Below are positions 17,743 to 26,713 of a DNA stretch of 64,000 nt, one piece after another. Made by a program: the position numbers and the translations under genes. Each line of letters begins with the position of its first letter. Within the stretch, counting starts at the first letter, position 1. The notes under the pieces were generated by a model. The model worked only from the letters and a program-made list of their open reading frames with translations. It was not told the origin of the DNA and made no database searches. Where the stretch lies: contig CAKPFG010000001.1 of assembly GCA_934153675.1 (NCBI GenBank), positions 124,001 through 188,000 of the forward strand, given 5' to 3'. Origin of the DNA: an uncultured Bacilli bacterium. GTDB lineage: Bacteria > Bacillota_I > Bacilli_A > RF39 > UBA660.

Positions 17743-18195
17743 ATGAAGAAAAATAAATTAGAAATAGAATTTAATAAAATTATTCGCTCTATGCCAATTA
17801 ATTTAAGGCAGAAACAGCAAAAATTATTGTATCAAATATTTAAATTTACTATCGTAGGTGTAATAGCTACAGTAATTGATTTCTTTTTTCTTATTTTATT
17901 TAAGGAAGTCTTTCATATAAATACAATAATTGCTAATACATTATCGTTTACTATTTCCGTTATATATAATTATATAGCTAGTATTATATGGGTATTTGAT
18001 ATAAATAAAAATAAAGATGGAAAATTAAATTTTATACTATTTATATTATTTAGTGTTATTGGTCTTATTTTGAATAATATAGTTTTATATTTATGTATAG
18101 ATTTACTAAATGTATATTATGTATTTGGCAAAGTAATAGCAACATTAATTGTTATGATATTTAATTTTATTACGAGAAAGATGTTTTTGGAGTAG
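17743..18195 (+). CDS. GtrA-family membrane protein
   Basis: A 150-residue protein with four transmembrane helices (about 32-52, 60-80, 92-112, 122-145) and the GtrA hallmark start FKFTIVGVIATVIDF. GtrA proteins are thought to flip undecaprenyl-phosphate-linked sugars made by GtrB-like enzymes, or to take part in teichoic-acid glycosylation. A GtrB-like gene lies at 8683. AAGGAG precedes the ATG. The following methyltransferase gene starts 8 nt later. Confidence 0.85.
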   Translation: MKKNKLEIEFNKIIRSMPINLRQKQQKLLYQIFKFTIVGVIATVIDFFFLILFKEVFHINTIIANTLSFTISVIYNYIASIIWVFDINKNKDGKLNFILFILFSVIGLILNNIVLYLCIDLLNVYYVFGKVIATLIVMIFNFITRKMFLE

Positions 18196-18202
18196 TGATA
18201 TT

Positions 18203-18925
18203 ATGTTTTATTCATCAATAAATAATGATTTTATTAAAAATATAAAAAAATTAAATGAAAAAAAATATAGAGATAAAAAACATCTTTTTATAGTTGAAGG
18301 GGAACATTTGGTAAAAGAGGCTATCAAAAAAGGGAAGGTCTGCTATATTCTTGTGGAAAATGGATATAATTTTAATTATGATGGAAAAATTATCAAAGTG
18401 ACTAATAAAGTTTTAAAATATATAAGCAATTTAGAAAATCCCCCGAAAATAATGGCTGTATGTAATAAAGTAGAATCTAAAGCCATAAACAAAAAAATTC
18501 TTGTTTTGGATAATATTCAAGATCCTGGAAATCTTGGAACTATTATCAGAAGTTGTGTTGCTTTTAATGTAGAGACATTAGTTCTTAGTAAAAATTGTGT
18601 TGATGCTTATAATAGTAAAGTAATTAGAGCGTCACAAGGAATGATTTTTAATATTAATATTATCATTGCAGATATTTATTCATTTCTTTTAGATTTAAAG
18701 AAAAATGGGTATTTAATAATTGGAACGGATGTAAAATGTGGTATTTCGATTGATAGCTTAAAAACGAAAGAAAAATTTGCTATAATAATGGGAAATGAAG
18801 GGACTGGAATTTCATCTATTATAAAAAATATATGTGAAAAATTTATTTATATACCAATGAATAATCTTTGTGAAAGTTTAAATGTAGGTGTTGCTACTAG
18901 TATTATTTTGTATGAATTAAGGTGA
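18203..18925 (+). CDS. TrmH/SpoU-family RNA 2'-O-methyltransferase
   Basis: A 240-residue SPOUT enzyme. Residues 1-90 form the L30e-like substrate-binding domain found in 23S rRNA methyltransferases of the RlmB/YsgA type (FIVEGEHLVKEAI). The catalytic knot has motif 1 in QDPGNLGTIIRSC (about 110-122), motif 2 IIMGNEGTGIS and motif 3 IPMNNLCESLNVGVATSI. It transfers methyl from SAM to a ribose in rRNA or tRNA. The target cannot be assigned. It precedes rimM by 4 nt, forming a small ribosome/tRNA maturation operon with rimM and trmD. Confidence 0.88.
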   Translation: MFYSSINNDFIKNIKKLNEKKYRDKKHLFIVEGEHLVKEAIKKGKVCYILVENGYNFNYDGKIIKVTNKVLKYISNLENPPKIMAVCNKVESKAINKKILVLDNIQDPGNLGTIIRSCVAFNVETLVLSKNCVDAYNSKVIRASQGMIFNINIIIADIYSFLLDLKKNGYLIIGTDVKCGISIDSLKTKEKFAIIMGNEGTGISSIIKNICEKFIYIPMNNLCESLNVGVATSIILYELR

Positions 18926-18929
18926 TAAT

Positions 18930-19412
18930 ATGGATAAAATTTGTGTTGGAAAGTTTGTAAATACGCATGGATTAAAGGGAGAAATTAGAATAATTAGTGA
19001 TTTTGAATACAAAAACGATGTATTTAAGCCTGATAATAAAATTTATATAAATGATCAACTTTTTATAATTGACTCTTATAGAAAACATAAAAATTATGAT
19101 ATGGTAACTTTTAAATCGATATTTAATATAAATCAAATAGAAAAATTTAAAGGATCTTTGGTATACATAAAAAAAGATGATTATAATTTTAAAATGTTTT
19201 TAAATGATTTGATTGGTATGGATGTTTATTCTGATGATAAATATATTGGAAAAGTAATACAAATAGTTAAAAATCCTTTATATTCTATTTTAAAAATTAA
19301 AAATAAAAAGGAATTTTTAATTCCCTATATTGAAAATTTTGTGAATAATGTCGATTTAGATAAGAGAATCATTGTAATAAATTATATGAAAGGATTGTTC
19401 GATGAGAATTGA
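18930..19412 (+). CDS. rimM: RimM, 16S rRNA processing / 30S maturation factor
   Basis: A 160-residue protein with the RimM N-terminal beta-barrel (VGKFVNTHGLKGEIRI, residues 5-20) and a PRC-barrel from about 90 (DLIGMDVYSDDKYIGKV). It helps fold the head of the 30S subunit by binding S19. It overlaps trmD by 11 nt, the near-universal rimM-trmD pairing. Start ATG follows GGTGATA. Confidence 0.95.
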   Translation: MDKICVGKFVNTHGLKGEIRIISDFEYKNDVFKPDNKIYINDQLFIIDSYRKHKNYDMVTFKSIFNINQIEKFKGSLVYIKKDDYNFKMFLNDLIGMDVYSDDKYIGKVIQIVKNPLYSILKIKNKKEFLIPYIENFVNNVDLDKRIIVINYMKGLFDEN

Positions 19413-20070
19413 TATTTTAACTCTTTTTCCTAATATGTTTAAAATTTTTGATGAATCAATAATAAAAAGAGCCATTGATAATGCTAAAGTTGAAATTAAT
19501 ATTATAGATATTAGATCATATTCCAAAAATCCACATAAAAAGGTTGATGATTATCAATATGGTGGAGGAGCAGGAATGGTTTTAATGCCTCAGCCTATTT
19601 TTGATGCCGTAAACGATTTAAAAAATAGTAATTCTCAAGTTATTTTATTAACTCCGCAAGGGAAAAAATATAATCAAAAAAAAGCATATGAATTAACAAA
19701 TTTCAAACATATTATATTGATATGTGGTCATTATGAGGGATTTGATGAAAGAATTAGAACTCTTGCTGATATTGAATTAAGCATAGGAGACTTTGTTTTA
19801 ACTGGGGGAGAAATTGCTGCTATGGCAATTGTTGATAGTGTTGTTAGACTTCTTGATGGTGTTATTAAAAAAGATTCATATACCTATGATTCATTTCAAA
19901 ATAATCTTTTAGATTATCCTGTTTATACTCATCCGTATAATTATAAAGGATTAAAAGTTCCAGATGTTCTGTTATCTGGGCATCACGCTAATATTAAAAA
20001 ATGGCGTTTAGAGCAACAAATAAAAAGAACAAAGGAAAGAAGACCAGATTTATTAGAAAAGAGGGACTAA
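19402..20070 (+). CDS. trmD: TrmD, tRNA (guanine-N1-)-methyltransferase
   Basis: This 222-residue SPOUT enzyme makes m1G37 in tRNAs with G36, preventing +1 frameshifts. Diagnostic motifs: GGGAGMVLMPQPIFDA (about 54-69), CGHYEGFDERI (112-122) and SIGDFVLTGGEIAAM (132-146), which form the trefoil-knot SAM site. YPVYTHP lies in the C-terminal region. Normal length. The next gene starts immediately after the stop, without a gap. Confidence 0.97.
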   Translation: MRIDILTLFPNMFKIFDESIIKRAIDNAKVEINIIDIRSYSKNPHKKVDDYQYGGGAGMVLMPQPIFDAVNDLKNSNSQVILLTPQGKKYNQKKAYELTNFKHIILICGHYEGFDERIRTLADIELSIGDFVLTGGEIAAMAIVDSVVRLLDGVIKKDSYTYDSFQNNLLDYPVYTHPYNYKGLKVPDVLLSGHHANIKKWRLEQQIKRTKERRPDLLEKRD

Positions 20071-20574
20071 ATGAAAAATTATATTTGTAAAAGAACAGGT
20101 AATGGCTCCGTTATAATACTTAATAAAAACATTTTGAATGGATTAAATTTTAATCCTAAAAATAGCAGTAAATATGGTATAGAAATTAGCAAAATGATTA
20201 TTATAAATCCTGATATGGTGCGAAGATTATTAATTAAATCGACTAAAAGAAAATTAAATAAGTTTATTTATTTCTTAGCAAGTGTTGCGGATGATGATTC
20301 ACAAACAGATTCATCTTTAAGAGAAGCTTTAAATGATCTTAGTCGATATAGAAATATTGTTGAATATAAATATAATAAATATTTATCTAAAAAGTATAAA
20401 GAACAGTTAATAGCAAAAATAGATATTTTAGAGGGAGAAATAAAGAAAAAAATTATTTATGGTGACAATGAAAAATCATTAAATAAAATTTATCACGAAA
20501 GATATAAAGAAACATTAAAAAACATGTATTTTAATAATCCAATTGATGAGTATGAAAACAGAAGGACTAGATAG
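20071..20574 (+). CDS. Hypothetical protein downstream of trmD
   Basis: I do not recognise this 167-residue protein. It has a short basic N-terminal part (MKNYICKRTGNGSVIILNKN) and a helical, charged remainder (about 65-160) rich in Lys, Arg and Glu that may form a coiled or helical bundle. There is no signal peptide or membrane segment, so it should be cytosolic. The ATG is contiguous with the trmD stop (TAAATG), and a GAAAAGAGG sequence within trmD serves as RBS, so it is translated with trmD. The position suggests an RNA- or ribosome-related role, but this is only context. Confidence 0.7.
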   Translation: MKNYICKRTGNGSVIILNKNILNGLNFNPKNSSKYGIEISKMIIINPDMVRRLLIKSTKRKLNKFIYFLASVADDDSQTDSSLREALNDLSRYRNIVEYKYNKYLSKKYKEQLIAKIDILEGEIKKKIIYGDNEKSLNKIYHERYKETLKNMYFNNPIDEYENRRTR

Positions 20575-20578
20575 TGTT

Positions 20579-21487
20579 ATGAAAAAAATATTAGTTGTTT
20601 ACAATCCATATAGTGGAAATCAAAAAAATATTGCTGCAAAAATTAATAATATTAAAAAAATAGCTTTGAGAAAAAAATATTTAGTAGATTTTATAGAAAC
20701 TAAAAAAAGATGTGATGCTACAAAAATTATTGAAAATTTGGATGGTACTTATGATCTTGTCCTTTCTATGGGTGGCGATGGAACTTTTAATGAACTTGTA
20801 AGAGGTAATGTAAATAGAAAAAAACCTTTTTTGTTAGGACATCTTCCAGTAGGAACTACAAATGATTTGAAAACGTCTTTTGGACTTTCTAATAATGTTT
20901 TTTCTAGTTTTAAAAAAATATTAAATGGTAAGGAAGTATCATATGATATTTTATCTATAAATAATGTTCCATTTACTTATACGGCTGGATTTGGTAAACT
21001 TTTAAATATTCCTTATGAAACATCTAAACAAGATAAATTAAAATTTGGCTATTTTGCTTATATTAATAATGGTATTATAGATTTACTAACAAAAAAAACA
21101 AAATTGTATCACGTAAATTATGAAATAGATGGGGTAAAAACTTTTATCAAGACACCACTTGTATTAATTTCTAATGCTAATAAAGTTGCTGGTATGAGAT
21201 TTTACCATGATGCAAAATTAAATGATGATAAATTTGAAGTACTTATTGCTAATACCGGTTCTGTTATTAAATTAGCAATCGGCTTTTTATCGATTAAATT
21301 ATTAAAGAAAAGTAAATATTATAAATTGATTAAAACAGATAATATTAAGTTTAGTATAAGTGATAATGATTTCAAAAACTGGTGTATTGATGGAGAAAAA
21401 TTAGAACAAAGGCCTAATACGTATGATATAAAAATTATGCAAAAAATAAAATGTAAAGTATCAAATAAAGCCGAAAATTATAATTAA
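20579..21487 (+). CDS. Diacylglycerol kinase-family lipid kinase
   Basis: Start set at ATG 20579, giving MKKILVVYNPYSGNQKN, the standard opening of DagK/YegS-type lipid kinases. The nucleotide-binding GGDGTFNE lies at about 65-72 and PVGTTNDLKTSF at about 92-103; the C-terminal part has WCIDGEKLE, the conserved D/G/E turn. These enzymes phosphorylate diacylglycerol or related lipids to recycle phosphatidic acid after lipoteichoic acid synthesis. Length of 302 residues is typical. Upstream in-frame ATG codons lie inside the preceding gene. Confidence 0.9.
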   Translation: MKKILVVYNPYSGNQKNIAAKINNIKKIALRKKYLVDFIETKKRCDATKIIENLDGTYDLVLSMGGDGTFNELVRGNVNRKKPFLLGHLPVGTTNDLKTSFGLSNNVFSSFKKILNGKEVSYDILSINNVPFTYTAGFGKLLNIPYETSKQDKLKFGYFAYINNGIIDLLTKKTKLYHVNYEIDGVKTFIKTPLVLISNANKVAGMRFYHDAKLNDDKFEVLIANTGSVIKLAIGFLSIKLLKKSKYYKLIKTDNIKFSISDNDFKNWCIDGEKLEQRPNTYDIKIMQKIKCKVSNKAENYN

Positions 21488-21503
21488 TATTTTATTATTT
21501 TTA

Positions 21504-21532
21504 TTGACTAAAAAGTGTTTATATTGTATTAT
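21504..21532 (+). promoter_or_regulatory. Promoter of the lactate dehydrogenase gene
   Basis: TTGACT (21504-21509), a 17-nt spacer and TATTAT (21527-21532). The start site would be near 21539, only about 9 nt before the ATG and directly ahead of or within the GGTGAT box, which implies a very short leader. Confidence 0.7.
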
Positions 21533-21547
21533 GTAAATGGTGATAAT

Positions 21548-22459
21548 ATGAAAAATAAAGTTGTTTTAATAGGTTGTGGAAATGTAGGTATGAGTTATGC
21601 TTATGCTTTAATCAATCAAAAAACATATGTAAATGAACTTATTTTAATGGATCTTAATGAAAACAAAGTAGAAGGAGAAGTAATGGATTTAAACCATTGC
21701 TTGGCTTTTGCCCCTTCAAAAGTGAACATTAAAAGTGGATCATATGAGGATTGTAATAACGCAGATATTGTTGTAATAGCAGCCGGTGCTAATCAAAAAG
21801 TTGGCGAAACTAGAATGGATTTAATAGTTAAAAATAGTAAAATATTTAAAAATATTATATCAAATGTTATGAATAGTGGATTCAACGGAATATTTGTGGT
21901 TGCTACCAATCCACTTGATGTAATGACATATTTGACTTATAAATATTCTAAATTACCAGCTAGTAGAGTTATCGGATCTGGCACAATTTTAGACACCGCT
22001 CGTTTAAGGTTTTTAATTGGGGAAAAACTTAAAGTTAATCCTAAGAATGTTCACGCTTATGTAATAGGTGAACATGGTGATAGTGAGTTTGTGCCTTGGA
22101 GTAATGTTAACATTGGATTACAAAATATTAATAATTTTTTAACAGAGGAAGAATGTGAAAAAATTTGTGATGATGTTAAAAATGCAGCTTATGAAATAAT
22201 TAAACGTAAAGGTGCTACTTATTATGGCATAGGTATGTGTCTTGTTAAAATTACTAATAGTATTTTAGGAGATGAAAATAACATTATAACAGTATCTACT
22301 TATGATAAGGATAATGATGTTTACGTTGGATTGCCATCAGTTATTAATAGAAATGGAATTCAAAACAAAGTATATGTTGAATTAACAGAAAAAGAAAGCT
22401 CTAAATTACAAAACTCAATAAACATAATAAAAATGGCTATTGAAAAAATAGAAAAATAA
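21548..22459 (+). CDS. ldh: L-lactate dehydrogenase
   Basis: Reduces pyruvate to L-lactate with NADH, regenerating NAD+ in fermentation. The 303-residue product from ATG 21548 (behind GGTGATA) has the NAD-binding GCGNVG at 8-13, the acidic DLNENK after strand beta-2 marking NAD preference, AAGANQKVGETR with the coenzyme loop Arg, VATNPLDVMTY, GSGTILDTARLR and the catalytic His in GEHGDSE (about 174-180). The substrate loop Q/G region reads NQKVGETRMD, which fits LDH better than malate dehydrogenase. It is a single-gene unit between its own promoter and terminator. Confidence 0.93.
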   Translation: MKNKVVLIGCGNVGMSYAYALINQKTYVNELILMDLNENKVEGEVMDLNHCLAFAPSKVNIKSGSYEDCNNADIVVIAAGANQKVGETRMDLIVKNSKIFKNIISNVMNSGFNGIFVVATNPLDVMTYLTYKYSKLPASRVIGSGTILDTARLRFLIGEKLKVNPKNVHAYVIGEHGDSEFVPWSNVNIGLQNINNFLTEEECEKICDDVKNAAYEIIKRKGATYYGIGMCLVKITNSILGDENNIITVSTYDKDNDVYVGLPSVINRNGIQNKVYVELTEKESSKLQNSINIIKMAIEKIEK

Positions 22460-22472
22460 TATATAGCTTATT

Positions 22473-22510
22473 AAACATAGTTATTTAATTTTATAACTGT
22501 GTTTTTTTAT
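22473..22510 (+). terminator. Intrinsic terminator after ldh
   Basis: AAACATAGTTAT (22473-22484) and ATAACTGTGTTT (22493-22504) pair with one G-T wobble around an 8-nt loop, followed by a T-run. Confidence 0.85.
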
Positions 22511-22583
22511 GAAATAAAATTTTTATTTAAAGGGTTTTTATAAAAATTATAGTATATATAAATAGGGCATAGAAGGAGGAAAT

Positions 22584-23213
22584 ATGAAAAAATTTTTAGC
22601 ATTAGTACCAATATTTATAATAGCTATAATAATTATAATTTATAAATCAGATAATAAAAATAATAATACCACTCAAAATGATATAAAAATTGAAAAACCT
22701 ATTAAAAAGATTAGTAATAATAAAAATAATAAAATAAAAATAGATTTAAAAGGGCATGTTGTAAATCCTAATGTTTATGAAGTTTTGGATAATGCACGTA
22801 TTATTGATGTTATTAATTTAGCTGGTGGTCTTTTAGATGATGCTGATACTTCTAGTATTAACTTAAGCAAAAAGTTAAAAGATGAAGACGTTATTATAGT
22901 CTATAAAAAGGATAATAATATTGAAGTTAACACAAAAGAAGAATATGCAAGTATTATTGATAATTGTAATAAGGATAATCAAGATGGATGTATTGAATTA
23001 ACAGATAGTAAAGAAGATAATTCTATCGTAAATATAAATACAGCTACTTTAGAACAATTAATGACTTTATCTGGCATTGGTAAATCCAAAGCTCAGAAAA
23101 TTATTGATTATAGAAATAAAAATGGTTTGTTTAATAATATTGAAGAAATTATGAATGTAGCAGGTATTGGAGATAGTATTTTTGACAAAATTAAAGACAA
23201 TATTACTGTCTAA
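22584..23213 (+). CDS. comEA: ComEA-like DNA receptor (SLBB plus helix-hairpin-helix)
   Basis: A 209-residue membrane-anchored protein: N-terminal helix (about 3-20), a low-complexity Asn/Lys linker, an SLBB domain (IDLKGHVVNPNVYEV, about 52-110) and a C-terminal pair of helix-hairpin-helix motifs, INTATLEQLMTLSGIGKSKA and VAGIGDSIFDKI. This is the ComEA architecture: it binds incoming double-stranded DNA at the outer face of the membrane and passes it to ComEC. AGAAGGAGG precedes the ATG. It overlaps comEC. Confidence 0.93.
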   Translation: MKKFLALVPIFIIAIIIIIYKSDNKNNNTTQNDIKIEKPIKKISNNKNNKIKIDLKGHVVNPNVYEVLDNARIIDVINLAGGLLDDADTSSINLSKKLKDEDVIIVYKKDNNIEVNTKEEYASIIDNCNKDNQDGCIELTDSKEDNSIVNINTATLEQLMTLSGIGKSKAQKIIDYRNKNGLFNNIEEIMNVAGIGDSIFDKIKDNITV

Positions 23214-25224
23214 ATATTTTTATTTATGTTTAATATTGTTAACAATTCTTTATTGTTTAATAACATTAAAATTACATTTTTTTAAGACAAATTATAACTC
23301 TAATTGTAAACATATAGTAGGTATTATTACAAATATAAAAAAGAAGAAAAATTTTAATATTTTAGAAATAAAGTGTGGAGAATCGTTTTTAGTTTATGAT
23401 TATGAAAAAGAAAAATATAATATTGGAGATACAGTTAAAGTTTTTGGTCATTTTAAAAGAATTGATGGCAATTCTAATTTTAATTTATTCAATTATAGAA
23501 ATTATTTAATGTCTAAAAGAATATATTTTAAAATAGATAAAACTAAAATATATAAAATAAAATCAGGTCATTTATTTTATAGTATTAAAAATTTGATTAT
23601 AAAAAGAATTAATAAAATAAATAATCCATATTTAAATGCTTTCATTCTTGGTGATAATACTATGATAGATACTAAAATATATCAATCTTATCAAATTAAT
23701 GGTATAAATCATTTATTTGCAATTTCTGGTATGCATGTTTATCTAATAATATCTATTGTAACTATAATGTTTAAAAAAATAATAAAAGAAAAATATATTG
23801 TAATTATAAATATTTTAATTCTTTTTTTCTACTTATTTTTGACTTGTTATACTAAATCTATATCGAGAGCTGTTTTCTTATATATAGGTATAGCTATAAA
23901 TAAACGATTAGGTTTATCATTGTCCAATTTTCAAATATTAATCATACTATTATGTATAAGTTTGTTTTTAAACCCTTATAATTTATATAATATTTCTTTT
24001 CTTTTAACATTTATAGTTACCATTTCTATTACTATTAATAGTAAATTTATAAATCAAAATAGTAATTATTTTAGAAAATTATTCAAAGTTTCACTAATTT
24101 CATTTATTAGTACAATTCCTGTTATTGTAAATAACTTTTTTCAAATTAATATATTAAGTATATTATTAAATTTAATTTTTGTGCCATTTATAAGTATTAT
24201 AATTTTTCCCTTTAGTTTAATAGTATTTATATTTCCTAAGTTAAATTTATTATTTAGGCTATTGATACTTATTTTGGAAAATTTATCATTATACTTTAGT
24301 CATATAAATTTTTTCAAAGTAACACTGTGTCATATTAATATAATTGTATTTATAATTTATTATATAGCTATTTTAGTTTTCTTTATATCTTTAAATCATA
24401 AAAAATATAAATATAGTGTTTTTTTAGTTTTAATTTTTTTCCTTCACTTTAATTATAATAATATAAATAGCAATTTTTATTATATATTGTTAGATGTAAA
24501 TCAAGGAGACTCATCATTAATTATTTTTCCAAAAAATAAAGGGAATATTTTAATTGATACTGGTGGACTTTACAATAAAAGTATTTTAAATAATACTATT
24601 TTACCTTTATTAAAAAGTAAGGGATTAAAAAGTATTGATTATTTAATATTAACGCATGGAGATTATGATCACATGGGAGAAGCAATAAACTTGGTTAATA
24701 ACTTTAAAGTAGAGAAAGTAATATTTAATTGTGGCGAGTTTAATGACTTAGAAAATGAATTGATAAAAGTTTTAGATAAGAAAAAAATAAAGTATTATTC
24801 ATGTATTAAAGAAATGAATATCGATAATGCCAAACTTTATTTCTTACAAACCAAGGAATATGATAATGAAAATGATAACAGTAATGTTATCTATACAGAA
24901 CTAAATGGATATAAATTTATGTTTATGGGAGATGCAGGAATAGAGAAAGAAAAGGATATATTAGATAAATACAATATTTCTGATATAGATGTATTAAAAG
25001 TAGGACATCATGGAAGTAAAACAAGTAGTAGCAAAGATTTTATTAATGGGATAAATCCAAAATATTCCATTATTAGTGTTGGAAAGAATAACAGGTATGG
25101 TCATCCTAATAAAGAAATACTAAATAATTTAGAAGGTTCAAAAATATATAGAACAGATCAAGATGGTAGTATTATGTTTAAAATTGAAAATAATAAATTA
25201 AAAATAGAGAATTGTAGTCCATAG
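23182..25224 (+). CDS. comEC: ComEC/Rec2 DNA-uptake channel
   Basis: The start is taken as TTG 23182: GGAG ends 9 nt upstream and the codon lies in the last part of comEA; another TTG at 23167 lacks an RBS. The 680-residue product has an N-terminal helix pair, an OB-like soluble domain (about 40-130), the polytopic Competence domain with ISGMHVYLI (about 183-191) and a C-terminal metallo-beta-lactamase domain with THGDYDHMGE (about 490), MFMGDAG and GHHGSKTSSS. It forms the channel that takes up single-stranded DNA; the MBL domain probably degrades the other strand. Key metal ligands are intact, so it looks functional. Confidence 0.92.
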   Translation: MTKLKTILLSKYFYLCLILLTILYCLITLKLHFFKTNYNSNCKHIVGIITNIKKKKNFNILEIKCGESFLVYDYEKEKYNIGDTVKVFGHFKRIDGNSNFNLFNYRNYLMSKRIYFKIDKTKIYKIKSGHLFYSIKNLIIKRINKINNPYLNAFILGDNTMIDTKIYQSYQINGINHLFAISGMHVYLIISIVTIMFKKIIKEKYIVIINILILFFYLFLTCYTKSISRAVFLYIGIAINKRLGLSLSNFQILIILLCISLFLNPYNLYNISFLLTFIVTISITINSKFINQNSNYFRKLFKVSLISFISTIPVIVNNFFQINILSILLNLIFVPFISIIIFPFSLIVFIFPKLNLLFRLLILILENLSLYFSHINFFKVTLCHINIIVFIIYYIAILVFFISLNHKKYKYSVFLVLIFFLHFNYNNINSNFYYILLDVNQGDSSLIIFPKNKGNILIDTGGLYNKSILNNTILPLLKSKGLKSIDYLILTHGDYDHMGEAINLVNNFKVEKVIFNCGEFNDLENELIKVLDKKKIKYYSCIKEMNIDNAKLYFLQTKEYDNENDNSNVIYTELNGYKFMFMGDAGIEKEKDILDKYNISDIDVLKVGHHGSKTSSSKDFINGINPKYSIISVGKNNRYGHPNKEILNNLEGSKIYRTDQDGSIMFKIENNKLKIENCSP

Positions 25225-25240
25225 GAGGGTGATTGATAAA

Positions 25241-25738
25241 ATGAATGAAGTAAAAGAATATACTAAAAAAATATTTGAAGATATAAAACATATTGATTAA
25301 AATAATCATGAATATTGGTTAGCAAGAGATTTTATGCCGTTGCTTGAATATAGTAAATAAGAAAATTTCAATAATTTAAATCAAACAGCAGTTAATAGTG
25401 GAGTAAAAGACTTAGCTAGATTTCACAATGTAGGATATAAATGGTTATATAATGGTGAAACTGCTGCTGATATTTTGAAAAGAAAGAAACTAAGATATAA
25501 AGAAGATATACTAGACGATATGGGTAGTGAAAAACTAGCTGATAATATATTTAGAATCGCTCAAATAGATACTAAATTAAAAAGAGATAATGTAGATAAA
25601 TATGCTGCAAATTCTGTTCACTATGAAGTTATCAAAGAAGTAAGAAATAGCAGTAAAAGATTAGGTGGAACCATGTCAGGAAATTTACCAATTCTAGATA
25701 AAAGTTTAAAAGAATTAGAAAAAGAAACTAAAAAATAA
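25241..25738 (+). pseudogene. Decayed dinD (DNA-damage-inducible protein D-like)
   Basis: ATG 25241, behind GGAGGGTGA, begins MNEVKEYTKKIFEDIKHID, then a TAA stands where DinD has Glu; NNHEYWLARDFMPLLEYSK follows, then another TAA, then a shortened middle. The 3' part is open to 25738: FHNVGYKWLYNGETAADI, later DDMGSEKLADNIFRIAQIDT, VHYEVIKEVRNSSKRLGGTM. These are the DinD signature segments (LGSEELAANLFR..., ...HFEVGKKVRQTIKELGGTMP). A stretch of about 60-100 residues between the halves is missing relative to intact DinD. DinD is an SOS-associated protein often carried on mobile or accessory DNA. The 87-residue C-terminal frame alone is unlikely to be functional. Confidence 0.8.
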
Positions 25739-25773
25739 GTAAGACATGATATAATTAATGTGGAGGTAATGAT

Positions 25774-26349
25774 ATGAAAGTCCCATTAAGATATCAGAAT
25801 ACTGAATATGATTGTGGAACTACTTCTTTTGTTAATGCTTTAGCTTATTTATATGATAGAGAAGATGTTCCCGTTGAATTATTAAAAGCCATATATAAAT
25901 TCACATTGGATGTTGAGGACAAGAATGGCATAGAAGGTAAAGGAGGAACATCAAGAAAGCATGCACAATTATTAGCAAAATATTTTGTTGAATATGCAAA
26001 CAACAATAAACAATTTGATATTAAATGTAAAATATTATATGGTGAAAATGTTACTCTTGAGAAAATGAAGAATTCATTAAATGATAATGGAGTAATCATA
26101 GCTCGGTGTTGGCAAGACACAGAACACTATATTTTAATTACGAAAATTGATGAAAATTTTGCATATCTCTTTGATCCATATTATTTAAAAGAAGATTATT
26201 ATGTAGATGATGAAGATGTTGCAATCGTTCTACATGAATCATTTACTCATAATAGAATTGTTAAGATAGAAAGATTATTAGATGATTCATTAAAAGATTT
26301 CTCGTTGCTTGAAAAAAGCAAGCGTTCAATTATATTAATAAACCGATAA
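25774..26349 (+). CDS. C39-like papain-fold cysteine peptidase
   Basis: A 191-residue cytosolic-looking protein with no signal peptide. The N-terminus RYQNTEYDCGTTSFVNAL has the C39-like active site with Cys14 followed by a helix; the His is in EHYILITKI (about 117) and the third residue is Asp in DPYY (about 134). Intervening segments are family-divergent. C39 domains cleave double-glycine leaders in bacteriocin exporters, but stand-alone versions like this often have unknown substrates, and no ABC exporter or leader peptide is nearby. GGAGGTAATGAT precedes the ATG. It lies in an accessory patch with decayed genes. Confidence 0.75.
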   Translation: MKVPLRYQNTEYDCGTTSFVNALAYLYDREDVPVELLKAIYKFTLDVEDKNGIEGKGGTSRKHAQLLAKYFVEYANNNKQFDIKCKILYGENVTLEKMKNSLNDNGVIIARCWQDTEHYILITKIDENFAYLFDPYYLKEDYYVDDEDVAIVLHESFTHNRIVKIERLLDDSLKDFSLLEKSKRSIILINR

Positions 26350-26373
26350 ACAGTTGTTAAACCAGCTGTTTTT
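26348..26373 (+). terminator. Intrinsic terminator after the C39-like gene
   Basis: AAACAGTTG (26348-26356) and CAGCTGTTT (26363-26371) pair with one G-T wobble around TTAAAC, followed by T residues; it overlaps the gene's stop codon. Confidence 0.75.
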
Positions 26374-26380
26374 ATTTGCC

Positions 26381-26537
26381 AAAAATCGACTTACTAATTG
26401 ACAATCACCACATGGAAATTATGATCACAGTGGAAGCTATTAATTTAGTTAATAATTTCAAGATAAAAAATGTTATTTTAAACGGTGGAAAATTTAATGC
26501 TTTAGAAAAAGAATTAATTAACGTTTTGAATGAATAA
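26381..26537 (+). pseudogene. Fragment of a second comEC (metallo-beta-lactamase segment)
   Basis: The segment aligns in DNA with comEC around 24627-24782: ATGGAGATTATGATCACATG there against ATGGAAATTATGATCACA here, and the translation EAINLVNNFKIKNVILNGG matches EAINLVNNFKVEKVIFNCG of the intact gene. The zinc motif is destroyed (HHMEIMI instead of HGDYDHM, by a frame slip), and the frame ends at TAA 26537. Only about 50 codons remain. Divergence is substantial, so it is an old duplicate or a scrap of a foreign comEC. Confidence 0.8.
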
Positions 26538-26713
26538 AAAAAGATAATTATCAATAAAATAAGAAAGAAGGACTGCAAATGTGACTAAAGCTTCATCAAA
26601 ATTTTGATTGATAAAGAAATTTTTAAAAATATTTATTAATTGGAATATTCTTGCTGTTTTTGTATATACTAAAAGTAGATAAATAATTTTATAAATAATG
26701 TGACATCTAGAAA

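Noticed and set aside
25475..25738. Intact 87-residue gene
   Set aside because: It is the C-terminal part of DinD; the N-terminal part is present upstream with stops and a deletion, so the whole is a pseudogene.
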